NCBI RefSeq assembly: GCF_003946175.1
Contig: NZ_RHOK01000003.1
Location: forward strand, 62,001-126,000
Direction of reading: 5' to 3'
Length of the DNA stretch: 64,000 nt
Source: Lacticaseibacillus suibinensis
GTDB lineage: Bacteria > Bacillota > Bacilli > Lactobacillales > Lactobacillaceae
A program made the translations under genes and the position numbers. Positions 1 to 9,491 of this stretch are shown here, piece by piece. The notes beneath the pieces are model-generated. The model made no database searches. It was given only the letters and a program-made list of their open reading frames with translations, and had not been told where the DNA came from. How positions within the stretch are numbered: position 1 is the stretch's first letter; each line of letters opens with the position of its first letter.

Positions 1-1
1 C

Positions 2-49
2 GGCGAGCGGCACACCATCTCGCGCATGGCGCGGTCGATTAATCGTTAG
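2..49 (+). CDS. C-terminal end of an unidentified protein (partial)
   Basis: An open frame enters from the left edge and ends at TAG 47-49. The last 15 residues read GERHTISRMARSINR. The fragment is basic and too short to assign to a family. A strong terminator hairpin begins 18 bp later, which supports a real gene end here. The gene converges on helD. Existence is inferred from the frame and the terminator only. Confidence 0.4.
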   Translation, partial: GERHTISRMARSINR

Positions 50-66
50 TCTGGTATCCATCCTAC

Positions 67-110
67 AAAAATACCGGCACTGTCCACACGGGATGATGCC
101 GGTATTTTTT
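67..110. terminator. Bidirectional intrinsic terminator
   Basis: The arms AAAAATACCGGCA and TGCCGGTATTTTT flank a 17-nt loop. There is an A-run on the left and a T-run on the right, so the hairpin can stop transcription from the left-edge gene and from convergent helD. Confidence 0.8.
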
Positions 111-113
111 GCG

Positions 114-2399
114 TTAGAGCTGCTTGAGCGCCGTGGTTGGCTGGGTGTAGAGACTGGCATCCAGGGCCGTTAACAGCGGACTTGGTGCATCCAAACTGAT
201 CAAAACCAAGGTGTGCAGGGCGCGTGAGGCCAAGGTGTACAAGGTATCACGATCGCCGGGCTGATTGTAAGTGGTAGCTGAAATGTCAAAGCCGATCACC
301 GCATCAAATTCCAGCCCTTTAGCTAGATAAACCGGTAAAATCACGCAGCCGGTTTGCATCTGATGATCATTGGGGGACAGGAGGGTGATTGGGACATCGA
401 GCTGCAAGGTAGTGAACAGCTGCTCGGCGGTTTGCATATCCCGGGTTAAAATCGCCACTGTCGTGTTGGTCGCGAGGAGCTGGGTCACCTGCTTGATGAG
501 ACCGTTGCGGTAATCCGCGCGCGGTAGGGTGAGCACTTGCGGCTTTTGCCCATCGCGGTTGAAGGCTTGAATGTGATCGCTGGCCGGCAAAAAGGCCTTG
601 GCAAAGTTGGTAATCGGTAGCGTGGACCGATAGCTGCGGTTTAGGGCAATGAGGCGCATGCTGCTGCGCGGAAAGACGGTTTTGATGTCGTGGCTGAAGT
701 CACTCGGCGCATAGTCGCTGCTGAAGACATCCTGGCGCGCATCGCCCAGCAGGGTCAGCTTGGCTTTAGGGAAAGCGAAGTGCAAATAGCGCAGCTGGGC
801 CATGCTGTAATCCTGCATTTCATCAATGAAGACGTACTGAATATTGTGGTTGCGCCCGGTGCCAGCAATCAAATCACGCAAGTACAGAATCGGAGCGGCA
901 TCGCTGAGGCGCAAGACGTGTTGCTCCAAGTCCTGACGGTAAGCGGTAATCATCTCTTGCCACACCGCTGCGCTCACCGGCGCCTGGCATTGGCTCAAAA
1001 AGCGGGCGTAGTCTTCGTAGGGATCCAAGAAGTAGTCATTGTAAATGGCATCATACACTGGGGCGAAGGCCTGCTTGACGAGCTGGGTGGCAATATAGCG
1101 CTGTTCGTCTTCGCCAGTGTCAAAGCGGCGGTCCTGCAAAAAGTCGCGAATCTGCTCATCGCTTAAGCTGCCCATGGCGTCTTGCACCCAGTCTTCATAC
1201 ACCGCCATTTTGATGCGAGTTTTCAGGCGGCGAATGAGCGTGTTTTTGGTGTCGAGAAACTTGTTGGCTGCGGTGGCTTGCGCCGGCTGGCTGGCGTAGA
1301 TTTTGGCAATCGTACTGGCGGCGAAGAACACTTCACCGTTCAGGACGATGTCGACAAAGTACGGAATCTGGCCAGCTGTGTTGGCGTAAGCTTTCAGGGC
1401 CGTTAAGTAGGCGGCGTCTTCCTTGTAGCGGCGCATGGTTTTGGCTGCTGCTGGAAGGCCATTTAAGTCGCGTTCATAGCGTTCGAACAAGGTTTCCACA
1501 TGCAATCCAGAGAAACGCTTGGCCAAAAACTCGCCTAAGGTGGCCTGCCGCATGTTCTTTTCCCCTAAACTGGGCAGCACGGCAGAAATGTAGTTGGCAA
1601 ACAGCTGATTGGGCGAAAACAGCACCATTTGATCCGCATCCAAGCCGCTTTGGCTGTGGTACAACAGGTAGGCAACGCGCTGGAGCACCGCGGAGGTTTT
1701 CCCTGAACCAGCGACCCCTTGTACCACGAGCAAGTCGTGGCTGGTGTCGCGGATAATATCGTTTTGTTCCTGCTGAATCGTAGCGACGATGTTCTTCATA
1801 TAGATGTCGCTTTGCGCGCCGAGCACGGCTTGCAGGATCTCGTCGCCGACGGTTTCATCGGTATCGAACATATTGGTGATGTGGCCGTTTTGAATCGTGA
1901 ACTGGCGTTTGTTGACCAGCTGCACAGTTTCGGGGCCAAACGGGGCAGCGTAAGTGACTGGTCCCAGCGTGCCGTTGTAGTAAATGGCGGCAATCGGGGC
2001 CCGCCAGTCATACACCAAAAACTCATCATCGCTGTCGATGAAAGTGCCCAGGCCGATGTATAAAGTGTCAGGCTGACCGTCTTGAATGATATCGATGCGG
2101 CCGAAATACGGGTTGTCTTGAAGGAGCCGGAGCCGCTTTTGCTCGCTTTCGAGAATCATTTCATTTTCCACCGCGCGGGCAACCATGGTTTTCTGCTGCT
2201 GGACGGCAGCGTTGGTCTCCATCCGGTCATCAATTTCGGTGACGTTAACGCGGGTGGCTTCACCGTATGCCTGCTCGATGCGGGTGGTTTCCGCATGCGC
2301 CTTAGCGATTTGATCGGCAATGGCGACCAATCTGGCCTTGATGCGACTGCGCACCCAGTCCACCCGGGTTTGTTCTTCGGCTTGAGTCATATTTTGCAC
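114..2399 (-). CDS. helD: HelD-like UvrD/Rep-family helicase (RNA polymerase recycling factor)
   Basis: This 761-residue superfamily 1 ATPase matches the Gram-positive HelD family, whose members bind RNA polymerase and use ATP to release stalled or post-termination polymerase from DNA. Visible parts are an N-terminal alpha-helical arm rich in charged residues (about 1-90), a Walker A motif GVAGSGKTS near residue 230, a Walker B/DExQ box FIDEMQDYS near 540, and a C-terminal helicase motif region ending near 740. The length is usual for HelD. The start is taken as GTG at 2399, because AAAGGAGG sits 8 nt upstream; the in-frame ATG three codons later is too far from it. It is a single gene convergent with the left-edge gene and divergent from the importer operon. 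Plain UvrD/PcrA is unlikely because of the N-terminal arm and the GVAGSGKT box. Confidence 0.88.
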   Translation of the reverse strand: MQNMTQAEEQTRVDWVRSRIKARLVAIADQIAKAHAETTRIEQAYGEATRVNVTEIDDRMETNAAVQQQKTMVARAVENEMILESEQKRLRLLQDNPYFGRIDIIQDGQPDTLYIGLGTFIDSDDEFLVYDWRAPIAAIYYNGTLGPVTYAAPFGPETVQLVNKRQFTIQNGHITNMFDTDETVGDEILQAVLGAQSDIYMKNIVATIQQEQNDIIRDTSHDLLVVQGVAGSGKTSAVLQRVAYLLYHSQSGLDADQMVLFSPNQLFANYISAVLPSLGEKNMRQATLGEFLAKRFSGLHVETLFERYERDLNGLPAAAKTMRRYKEDAAYLTALKAYANTAGQIPYFVDIVLNGEVFFAASTIAKIYASQPAQATAANKFLDTKNTLIRRLKTRIKMAVYEDWVQDAMGSLSDEQIRDFLQDRRFDTGEDEQRYIATQLVKQAFAPVYDAIYNDYFLDPYEDYARFLSQCQAPVSAAVWQEMITAYRQDLEQHVLRLSDAAPILYLRDLIAGTGRNHNIQYVFIDEMQDYSMAQLRYLHFAFPKAKLTLLGDARQDVFSSDYAPSDFSHDIKTVFPRSSMRLIALNRSYRSTLPITNFAKAFLPASDHIQAFNRDGQKPQVLTLPRADYRNGLIKQVTQLLATNTTVAILTRDMQTAEQLFTTLQLDVPITLLSPNDHQMQTGCVILPVYLAKGLEFDAVIGFDISATTYNQPGDRDTLYTLASRALHTLVLISLDAPSPLLTALDASLYTQPTTALKQL

Positions 2400-2542
2400 A
2401 GCGAAGGCCTCCTTTGGTGAAATCGTCCTACTAGTTTAGGGCACCGGCGCACAAAAGTAAAGTGACCAGCGCACGGCTGTTCGCTTACGATTTGTCAGCT
2501 ATGTTATGATTAAAGTATCAATAAAAGCCTTGGAGGCGCAAC

Positions 2543-4075
2543 ATGCAGAACTTATGGGAGACCTTCCTGACCAGGCGCAGCGACCTGCTGGCAGCGCTCG
2601 GCGAACATATTCAGCTGTCGCTGATCGCCTTGCTGCTGGCGTTATTAATTGCGGTGCCGTTGGGAATTTGGGCGCAAAACCACCCGCGTTTTGCCGGCGC
2701 GTTGCTTCAGGTGACTGGCGTGCTCCAAACCATTCCTTCGCTGGCACTGCTGGGTTTACTGATTCCGATTGTCGGCATCGGGACGGCTCCGGCCATCATT
2801 GCGCTGGTGGTGTACGCCTTGCTGCCGATTTTCCAAAATACATACACTGGCTTGCACGAGATTGATCCAGCATACACCGAGGCGGCGGATGCCTTTGGGA
2901 TGTCGAAGCCGCTGAAGTTGGTGAAGGTGCAGCTACCACTGGCGATGCCGGTCATTATCGGCGGTATTCGCACCGCTACCGTGCTGATTATCGGCACGGC
3001 GACGCTGGCAGCGTTGGTCGGTGGCGGTGGCCTAGGGACGTTTATTTTGCTTGGCATCAATCGCAACGACACGACCCTGACGCTGCTCGGTGCGATTGCC
3101 GCGGCACTGCTCGCGCTAGTGTTTTCCTGGTTCATCGCCCGACTGCAAAAGTGGCCGTGGCGCGTGTCAGTAGGCGTACTGGCGGCGCTGGCGTTGGCCT
3201 TTGGCGGCACTGCCGTGTATCAGGCGGTTGCCCCGCAACCGGAAACCATTATCGTGGCCGGCAAGCTGGGGAGCGAGCCTGAGATTTTGATCAATATGTA
3301 CAAACAGTTGATTGAACAAACGGACGCCAAGGTCAAAGTCAGCCTGAAGCCTAACTTTGGCCAAACCAGCTTTCTTTTTAACGCGTTGAAGAGTAAGAAA
3401 ATTGATGTCTATCCTGAATTTACCGGTACCGTCGTCACCAGTTTGGTGAAACCAACAGCCAAGCAAAATCAGGCTATTGCCAATGGCGCCGACAGCTATC
3501 CGATTGCGGAAAAGCTGCTTAATCAGCAACAACTGACCATGGGCAAGCCGATGAAATACAATAATACGTACGCCGTGGTGGTGAAGCGGGATTTTGCTAA
3601 GGCTCACCAGATCACCAAATTATCGCAGCTCAGTCAGTTTGCCACGCCGCTCAAAGCTGGCTTTGACTTGGAATTTAACTCGCGGCAAGACGGGTACAAA
3701 GGCATTCAAAGCTTGTATGGCCTGACCTTCAGCGTGCAGACCCTTGATGCCTCGCTGCGGTATCAGGCGCTGGATGGCGGTCAGGTGCAAGTCACCGATG
3801 GCTACTCCACGGATTCGCAAATCCGGCAGTATCACCTGCTGGCACTGCAAGACGACAAGCACCTGTTTCCGGTGTATCGCGGCGCACCGCTGATGCGTCA
3901 AGATTTTGCCCAAGCGCATCCGCAAGTGGTCAAAGCCTTGAATCGGCTGGCTAATCGCATCACGGAACCCGAAATGCAGGAAATGAATTACCAAGTCAAT
4001 GTGAAAGGGCAAAGTGCGGCCAAAGTGGCTAAAGCTTACCTGAAGGCCCATGGCTTGCTCAAGGAGGCGCGCTGA
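2543..4075 (+). CDS. ABC importer permease fused to substrate-binding domain (OpuC/EgtU type)
   Basis: This 510-residue fusion has a membrane permease domain at about 1-215 (six hydrophobic stretches, with the EAA-like segment EAADAFGMSKPLKLVKVQLP) and an extracytoplasmic OpuAC-type binding domain at about 230-505 that starts GSEPEILINMYKQLIEQ. The layout is that of osmoprotectant importers (ProWX/OpuC). It is also that of the pneumococcal EgtU ergothioneine importer, whose binding domain shares the general pattern seen here (GYKGIQSLYG, RYQALDGGQVQVTDGYSTD, YRGAPLMRQDF). Substrate is therefore a quaternary amine or ergothioneine; sequence alone does not decide. RBS GGAGG lies 7 nt before ATG. 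A weak -10 TATGAT is at 2505-2510. The stop overlaps the ATPase start by one base, so the two are translationally coupled. Confidence 0.85.
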   Translation: MQNLWETFLTRRSDLLAALGEHIQLSLIALLLALLIAVPLGIWAQNHPRFAGALLQVTGVLQTIPSLALLGLLIPIVGIGTAPAIIALVVYALLPIFQNTYTGLHEIDPAYTEAADAFGMSKPLKLVKVQLPLAMPVIIGGIRTATVLIIGTATLAALVGGGGLGTFILLGINRNDTTLTLLGAIAAALLALVFSWFIARLQKWPWRVSVGVLAALALAFGGTAVYQAVAPQPETIIVAGKLGSEPEILINMYKQLIEQTDAKVKVSLKPNFGQTSFLFNALKSKKIDVYPEFTGTVVTSLVKPTAKQNQAIANGADSYPIAEKLLNQQQLTMGKPMKYNNTYAVVVKRDFAKAHQITKLSQLSQFATPLKAGFDLEFNSRQDGYKGIQSLYGLTFSVQTLDASLRYQALDGGQVQVTDGYSTDSQIRQYHLLALQDDKHLFPVYRGAPLMRQDFAQAHPQVVKALNRLANRITEPEMQEMNYQVNVKGQSAAKVAKAYLKAHGLLKEAR

Positions 4076-5004
4076 TGAACGTCTTAAAATTTGACCATGT
4101 CACTAAGCGTTACGATGGCCGCGCCGTGGTCGAGGACTTGTCCTTGACGATTGGAGAAGGGGAACTGTTCGTGCTGGTCGGGGCGTCTGGCTCCGGGAAA
4201 ACCACCACTTTGAAAATGATCAACCGCCTGATTGAGCCCACCGATGGCGATATTTACTTCAATGATAAGCGGCTGATTGATACTGACCTGCGCGATTTGC
4301 GCTGGAATATCGGTTACGTCTTGCAACAGATTGCCCTGTTTCCGAACATGACCGTCGGGGCCAATATTGCGCTGATTCCGCAGATGAAACACTGGCCGAA
4401 AGATCAAATCAAGCAGCGAGTGGATGAGATGCTCGAGGCAGTCGACCTCGCCCCGGAGAAATATCGCGACCGCATGCCAGATGAACTGTCCGGTGGTGAA
4501 CAGCAACGCGTCGGCATTTGCCGGGCCCTGGCTTCCAAGCCGCCGATGGTGCTGATGGATGAACCGTTCTCGGCGCTGGATCCCATTTCCCGCACCAGCC
4601 TACAAGACATGGTGCTGCGGTTGCATCGTAAGCTCAAAACCACGATTGTTTTCGTCACGCATGACATGAACGAGGCGATGAAGTTGGGGGATCGCATCGC
4701 GGTGATGCGTTCGGGCAAGTTGCTGCAAGTGGCGACGCCAGAAGAAATAGCCGCTAACCCCGCCACCAGTTTTGTGTCGGACTTCTTCGCCGGCGCGGCG
4801 CCGGCACTGCTTGAAACGCCGATTTTTGAACTGGCCAGTTTTGGCACCCCGACCACCGAGCAAGGTAGTTATGCCGAAGACACCCCGTTGCAAGTCGTGC
4901 TAGCGCCCCTGGCCGAGGGTAAACACGTGACAGTGGCGGCGCAAGCAGGTAACTTTAAGTTGAATGCCTCGCAAGTGTTGGGGTATCTGGCGAAGGCGAA
5001 ATAG
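4075..5004 (+). CDS. ABC importer ATP-binding subunit (ProV/OpuCA/EgtV type)
   Basis: This 309-residue ATPase energises the preceding permease-binding protein fusion. Walker A is GASGSGKTT near residue 37, the Q-loop reads GYVLQQIALFP, the signature is LSGGEQQRVGICRAL, Walker B is VLMDEPFSALDP, and the H-loop is FVTHDMNEA. After about residue 240 there is a short C-terminal extension instead of the full tandem CBS domains of OpuAA/OpuCA osmosensors. That argues against ionic-strength gating and fits a nutrient or thiol importer better. It starts with ATG overlapping the upstream TGA. The gene ends 68 bp before the flavoprotein gene, with no terminator visible between them, so all three may share a transcript. 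Confidence 0.88.
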   Translation: MNVLKFDHVTKRYDGRAVVEDLSLTIGEGELFVLVGASGSGKTTTLKMINRLIEPTDGDIYFNDKRLIDTDLRDLRWNIGYVLQQIALFPNMTVGANIALIPQMKHWPKDQIKQRVDEMLEAVDLAPEKYRDRMPDELSGGEQQRVGICRALASKPPMVLMDEPFSALDPISRTSLQDMVLRLHRKLKTTIVFVTHDMNEAMKLGDRIAVMRSGKLLQVATPEEIAANPATSFVSDFFAGAAPALLETPIFELASFGTPTTEQGSYAEDTPLQVVLAPLAEGKHVTVAAQAGNFKLNASQVLGYLAKAK

Positions 5005-5072
5005 TTGTGAGATCCCATTAGTGTGCTCCCTTTCACGCATCAAAAACGCTGACTTTCAGGAGGTTTGATCCT

Positions 5073-6398
5073 ATGGAAAAGTACGATGTCATTGTTATCG
5101 GCGGCGGTCCTGGCGGCTTGGCCGCGGCATATCCTTTGGCTGCTGGCGGCAAACGGGTGCTAGTGGTGGAGCGCGACTTATGGGGTGGTACCTGCCCGAA
5201 TTACGGCTGTGACCCCAAGAAAATGCTGTATAGTGCGGTTCAAGCTAAAAAACGCGCCGCGCGAATGACACGGGCGGGCCTCGTTGGCATTCCGGACATC
5301 AACTGGCCCAACTTGATGGCCTTTAAAACTAGCTACACTGAAACGGTGCCCACCGGGACCCGCGCCGGGTTAGTTGACCAACGCATTGCTGTTGTTGATG
5401 GTGAAGCGCATTTTGTCGATGAACAAACCATTGTGGTGGGCGAGCAGTCCTTTTGGGGTGCTGACATCATTATTGCCACCGGCCTGCAGCCGGTTTTGCC
5501 AAATGTCCCTGGCAGCAGCTTAGTCCAAACCAGTCGTGATTTTCTTGAAATGCCGCAAATGCCGCAAAAAATTGCCTTCATCGGGGCCGGCTATGTGGGC
5601 ATGGAACTGGCTAACATTGCTGCCGCCGCGGGGGCGGAAGTGCATATCATCATGCACGGCGACCGCGCCTTGCGCGCCTTCCCAGCTGCGGCGGTGACCG
5701 CTTTGGAAACCGAAATGGAAACCGGCCATGTTTATTTTCACAAGAATGTGACCTTGGACGCCATCGAACCGCTAGGCAATGGCGTGCGGCTGATGGCCCC
5801 GGACTTTACGCTTGATGTGCAGCAAGTCTTTGCTGCGATGGGCCGGCGCCCAGATGACCAGCTGATGCTCAATCGTGGCCGGATCCGATCCACCCCGCAA
5901 GGCATTTTGGTTAACGACCACCTCCAAACCAGTAATCCGCATGTCTATGCCATTGGGGATGTCGTGGCGAAAAACCAGCCGAAGCTCACGCCAGTCGCCG
6001 GTTATGAAGGCCGCTATGTCGCGGCTCAAATTCTTGGTGACACCGAGCCCATTAGCTACCCAGCGATTCCGGTCACGGTGTATGGCGCTTTGGAAGTGGC
6101 CCAAGTTGGCCTGAGCGAAGCGGAAGCCAAAGCCGCACCAGACTATTATGCCGTTAACACCCAGGATGTCACCCACTGGTACACTTACAACCGCACCTTG
6201 GAACCCCACGCCAGCGTCACCATCATCAAGGCGAAAGCCACCGATGAAGTGGTCGGCGCCGTGGTGGTATCCAGCAGCGCCGAAGACCTGATCAACGTTC
6301 TCACCGTGGCCATCAACCAACACTTAACCGCAAAAGCCGTCACCGCCATGATTTTTGCCTACCCAAGTGAAGCCAGCGATTTGAGCTACTTGCTATAA
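5073..6398 (+). CDS. Pyridine nucleotide-disulfide oxidoreductase, glutathione-reductase-like
   Basis: This is a 441-residue class I flavoprotein. The FAD-binding dinucleotide fold is VIGGGPGGLAAAYPLA (about 8-23). The redox-active disulfide GGTCPNYGCDPKK places Cys41 and Cys46. The NAD(P)-binding fold is FIGAGYVGMELANIAA near 170-185, and the second FAD motif is YAIGDVV near 295. The dimerisation domain ends AYPSEASDLSYLL, so the usual active-site His of the HPT segment is replaced by Tyr. Family members reduce disulfides (glutathione, coenzyme A, trypanothione-like) with NAD(P)H. The partner here is unknown. Its position after a possible ergothioneine importer suggests thiol redox work. RBS AGGAGG lies 8 nt before ATG. 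Confidence 0.82.
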   Translation: MEKYDVIVIGGGPGGLAAAYPLAAGGKRVLVVERDLWGGTCPNYGCDPKKMLYSAVQAKKRAARMTRAGLVGIPDINWPNLMAFKTSYTETVPTGTRAGLVDQRIAVVDGEAHFVDEQTIVVGEQSFWGADIIIATGLQPVLPNVPGSSLVQTSRDFLEMPQMPQKIAFIGAGYVGMELANIAAAAGAEVHIIMHGDRALRAFPAAAVTALETEMETGHVYFHKNVTLDAIEPLGNGVRLMAPDFTLDVQQVFAAMGRRPDDQLMLNRGRIRSTPQGILVNDHLQTSNPHVYAIGDVVAKNQPKLTPVAGYEGRYVAAQILGDTEPISYPAIPVTVYGALEVAQVGLSEAEAKAAPDYYAVNTQDVTHWYTYNRTLEPHASVTIIKAKATDEVVGAVVVSSSAEDLINVLTVAINQHLTAKAVTAMIFAYPSEASDLSYLL

Positions 6399-6434
6399 GT
6401 GTGATGGGGCGACCGCAGAAATTAGTGGCGAGTG

Positions 6435-6469
6435 GACCGACTCATCACTGGCCTGCAGATGGGTCGGTC
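6435..6469 (+). other. Hairpin downstream of the flavoprotein gene
   Basis: The arms GACCGACTCATC and GATGGGTCGGTC pair with one mismatch around an 11-nt loop. No U-tract follows, so this may be an mRNA-stabilising hairpin or a weak terminator. The rest of 6399-6533 shows no gene; a short open frame there has no RBS. Confidence 0.4.
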
Positions 6470-6533
6470 AGTCAGGCCTTGCTACGGAGGCTGTCCTGCC
6501 CGGCCGCTACCGTCCCGGCTGTGCGGGCGGTAA

Positions 6534-6562
6534 TTGACTTTCAAGACCGCCTTAGCTATCAT
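6534..6562 (+). promoter_or_regulatory. trpS promoter
   Basis: The -35 TTGACT (6534-6539) and -10 TATCAT (6557-6562) are separated by exactly 17 bp. Transcription would start about 15-20 nt before the T-box stem I. Confidence 0.75.
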
Positions 6563-6584
6563 CAAGGTATATTCGCGTCAATGC

Positions 6585-6789
6585 GTGTGATGAGTAGCTA
6601 ACCCAAGCGTGTGCAGGAAGCCGTCGAAACTGGAAAGACGACCACGGGGGTGAGTGAATTGGCTCACACAAGACGCTCGGTGGGTGCGCCTTAAGCCAAC
6701 GAGAGCATCCAGATTTTGGATGAAGTTAGGTGGTACCGCGCATCAGCCGTCCTATGTTGATTTCAACATAGGACGGTTTTTTATTTTTA
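6585..6789 (+). promoter_or_regulatory. Tryptophan T-box riboswitch upstream of trpS
   Basis: This leader RNA binds uncharged tRNA-Trp and then permits transcription of trpS. The stem I base pairs GTGTGA (6585-6590) with TCACAC (6664-6669). The specifier TGG (Trp) at 6660-6662 sits in the expected 3' side bulge, in the context GAATTGGC. The conserved T-box AGGTGGTACCGCG lies at 6728-6740, with the TGGT bulge that pairs with the tRNA acceptor end. The terminator follows directly. The codon agrees with the downstream tryptophanyl-tRNA synthetase. Confidence 0.93.
6747..6787 (+). terminator. T-box regulated terminator
   Basis: The arms CCGTCCTATGTTGA and TCAACATAGGACGG form a 14-bp stem followed by a long T-run. 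It is the off-state hairpin of the T-box; the antiterminator uses the T-box and the 5' side of this stem. Confidence 0.93.
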
Positions 6790-6790
6790 G

Positions 6791-7816
<1,026 letters not shown>

Positions 7817-7956
7817 ATGAATGTGCAGGATTATTCCTGGCGATAAACATCCTGCTTAGGGCTGATGCCCCTTAGTCGAAACATGATAGACTTAGGGTAT
7901 CAGCCCATTTTAATGAGGACGGTTGAAGCTTGCTTCGGCCATGAAGGAGAACAATT

Positions 7957-8541
7957 ATGGACAAGAAAAAACTCAGCCCAGTGGCCATTACGGGGATTGT
8001 GATTGGCATTGTGGCGGTGATTATCGGTATCTACAGCATCAGTACCTACAACTCTTTGCAACGTGAAAACCAAGCGGTGGAAGCACAGTGGAGTCAGGTA
8101 GAAAATGTGATGCAACGACGCGCGGATTTGGTTCCGAACCTGGTCAACGCCGTTAAGGGTTCCATGAAGCATGAAGAGAAAATCTTCACGGCGATTGCCC
8201 AGGCCCGCGAGAACTACAACAAGGCCACCAGCACCACCAAAAAGGCCCAAGCCGATGCCCAAATCAACACCAGCGTGGGTACCTTGTTGTCAGCGATTAA
8301 CGAAGATTATCCTGATCTGAAGAGCAACAGCAACGTGCAGACCCTGATGACGCAACTGGAAGGCAGCGAAAACCGCATCTCCGTTGAGCGCAAACGTTAC
8401 ATCGAAGATGTGCGCGACTACAACCAAGCTGTCGTGACCTTCCCGAAAAATCTGTTTGCCAACATGATGGGACTGGGGCAAAAGGCGACCTTTAAGGCTG
8501 ACCCTGGCGCTGAAAAGGTTCCAACCGTCAATCTCGATTAG
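7957..8541 (+). CDS. LemA family membrane protein
   Basis: This 194-residue protein has one N-terminal membrane helix (about 8-30) and a helical exterior domain. The LemA hallmarks are present: YNSLQRENQAVEAQWSQVEN, then QRRADLVPNLVNAVKG, and a C-terminal YIEDVRDYNQAV plus FPKNLFANMMGL. The function of LemA proteins is unsettled. The gene very often sits next to a TPM-domain gene, as here (9-bp gap), which suggests a shared envelope role. RBS AAGGAG lies about 7 nt upstream of ATG. The family call is firm, the role is not. Confidence 0.92.
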   Translation: MDKKKLSPVAITGIVIGIVAVIIGIYSISTYNSLQRENQAVEAQWSQVENVMQRRADLVPNLVNAVKGSMKHEEKIFTAIAQARENYNKATSTTKKAQADAQINTSVGTLLSAINEDYPDLKSNSNVQTLMTQLEGSENRISVERKRYIEDVRDYNQAVVTFPKNLFANMMGLGQKATFKADPGAEKVPTVNLD

Positions 8542-8550
8542 AGGCCCGCG

Positions 8551-9429
8551 ATGAAAAAACGGTGGCTTTGGTTCCTCCTGCCACTGGTGCTGCTATTTGG
8601 GCACGCCAGTCCAGTCCAAGCAGCCGCTTATCCAGCGGCCCCAACGAACGGGCATTACTATGTGGACCAGCTGAATCTGCTGGATTCATCGACTCGCGAG
8701 TTGATTGATCAGAAAAACCACACCTACGAAGCGACCAAGCAAAATCCTGCCATTGCGGTGGCAGTGATTAAATCTTCGGATGGCCAAGACCTTGGCGAGT
8801 ATGCGCCCGAACTCTTCAGTCGCTGGGGCGTCGGCCAAAAAGGCAAGGATAACGGGGTGCTGTTGGTGTACGCCGACAATGATGGCCAGCAAAATCTGTT
8901 CATCGAAGTCGGTTATGGCCTTGAAGGCGTGCTGCCCGATGCCTTAGCCGGGCAAATTCTTCAGCAAAACAAGGCGGCCATCAAAGCCAAAGACCCGGCG
9001 AAGATCAACGCCGGCTTGCGGAAAGTCTTCAACGCGGTGGCCACGGTCATCGACAAGAAGTATAAATTTCCTAAGGATAGTAACACCTTGTCCAGCAGTC
9101 AGCTGGCCCGCTATCAAAACGAAGACGAAACCGATAACGACAGCGGCGGGGGCGGCATTCTCGTGACGCTGATCACGATTTTCATTGTGCTGGCCGTGAT
9201 TGCCTTGCTGTTTGGCGGCAATAATCGCGGCGGGCGCGGTGGCGGTGGCTCCAGCTTCTGGCTATGGATCCTGCTCGATGCGCTATTTTCTAGCAACAAT
9301 CGCGGCGGCCGCTGGGGCGGTGGCTCTGGCTTCGGCGGTGGCGGTGGTTTTGGCGGTGGCGGCTTCGGTGGGGGCTCCGGCGGTGGTTTCGGCGGCGGCT
9401 CTTCTGGCGGCGGCGGCGCCGGCATCTAA
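8551..9429 (+). CDS. TPM-domain (YgcG-like) membrane protein with glycine-rich tail
   Basis: This 292-residue protein has an N-terminal signal peptide (WLWFLLPLVLLFGHASPVQA) and a TPM domain at about 30-165. The domain runs from YYVDQLNLLD through AVAVIKSSDGQDL, GKDNGVLLVYADND and EVGYGLEGVLPDALAGQIL. A transmembrane helix lies near 200-222, and a long Gly/Ser-rich tail containing two FWLW/LLDALF-type hydrophobic patches follows. TPM domains are thought to act in membrane protein turnover or assembly. It is co-transcribed with lemA. The ribosome binding site is weak (AGAGGC), which is compatible with coupling to lemA translation. The Gly-rich tail is low complexity and makes spurious antisense frames. 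Confidence 0.9.
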   Translation: MKKRWLWFLLPLVLLFGHASPVQAAAYPAAPTNGHYYVDQLNLLDSSTRELIDQKNHTYEATKQNPAIAVAVIKSSDGQDLGEYAPELFSRWGVGQKGKDNGVLLVYADNDGQQNLFIEVGYGLEGVLPDALAGQILQQNKAAIKAKDPAKINAGLRKVFNAVATVIDKKYKFPKDSNTLSSSQLARYQNEDETDNDSGGGGILVTLITIFIVLAVIALLFGGNNRGGRGGGGSSFWLWILLDALFSSNNRGGRWGGGSGFGGGGGFGGGGFGGGSGGGFGGGSSGGGGAGI

Positions 9430-9436
9430 GCGTAAG

Positions 9437-9489
9437 AAAAAACAAACACAGGCCCGAACGCGCTATTGCGTTCGGGCCTGTTTGTTTTT
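9437..9489. terminator. Bidirectional terminator between TPM gene and AraC gene
   Basis: The 14-bp perfect arms ACAGGCCCGAACGC (9448-9461) and GCGTTCGGGCCTGT (9468-9481) have an A-rich left flank and a T-rich right flank. The hairpin serves both convergent genes. Confidence 0.9.
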
Positions 9490-9491
9490 GA

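Noticed and set aside
6401-6601. 66-residue frame after the flavoprotein gene
   Set aside because: It has no RBS and overlaps the trpS promoter and T-box stem I.
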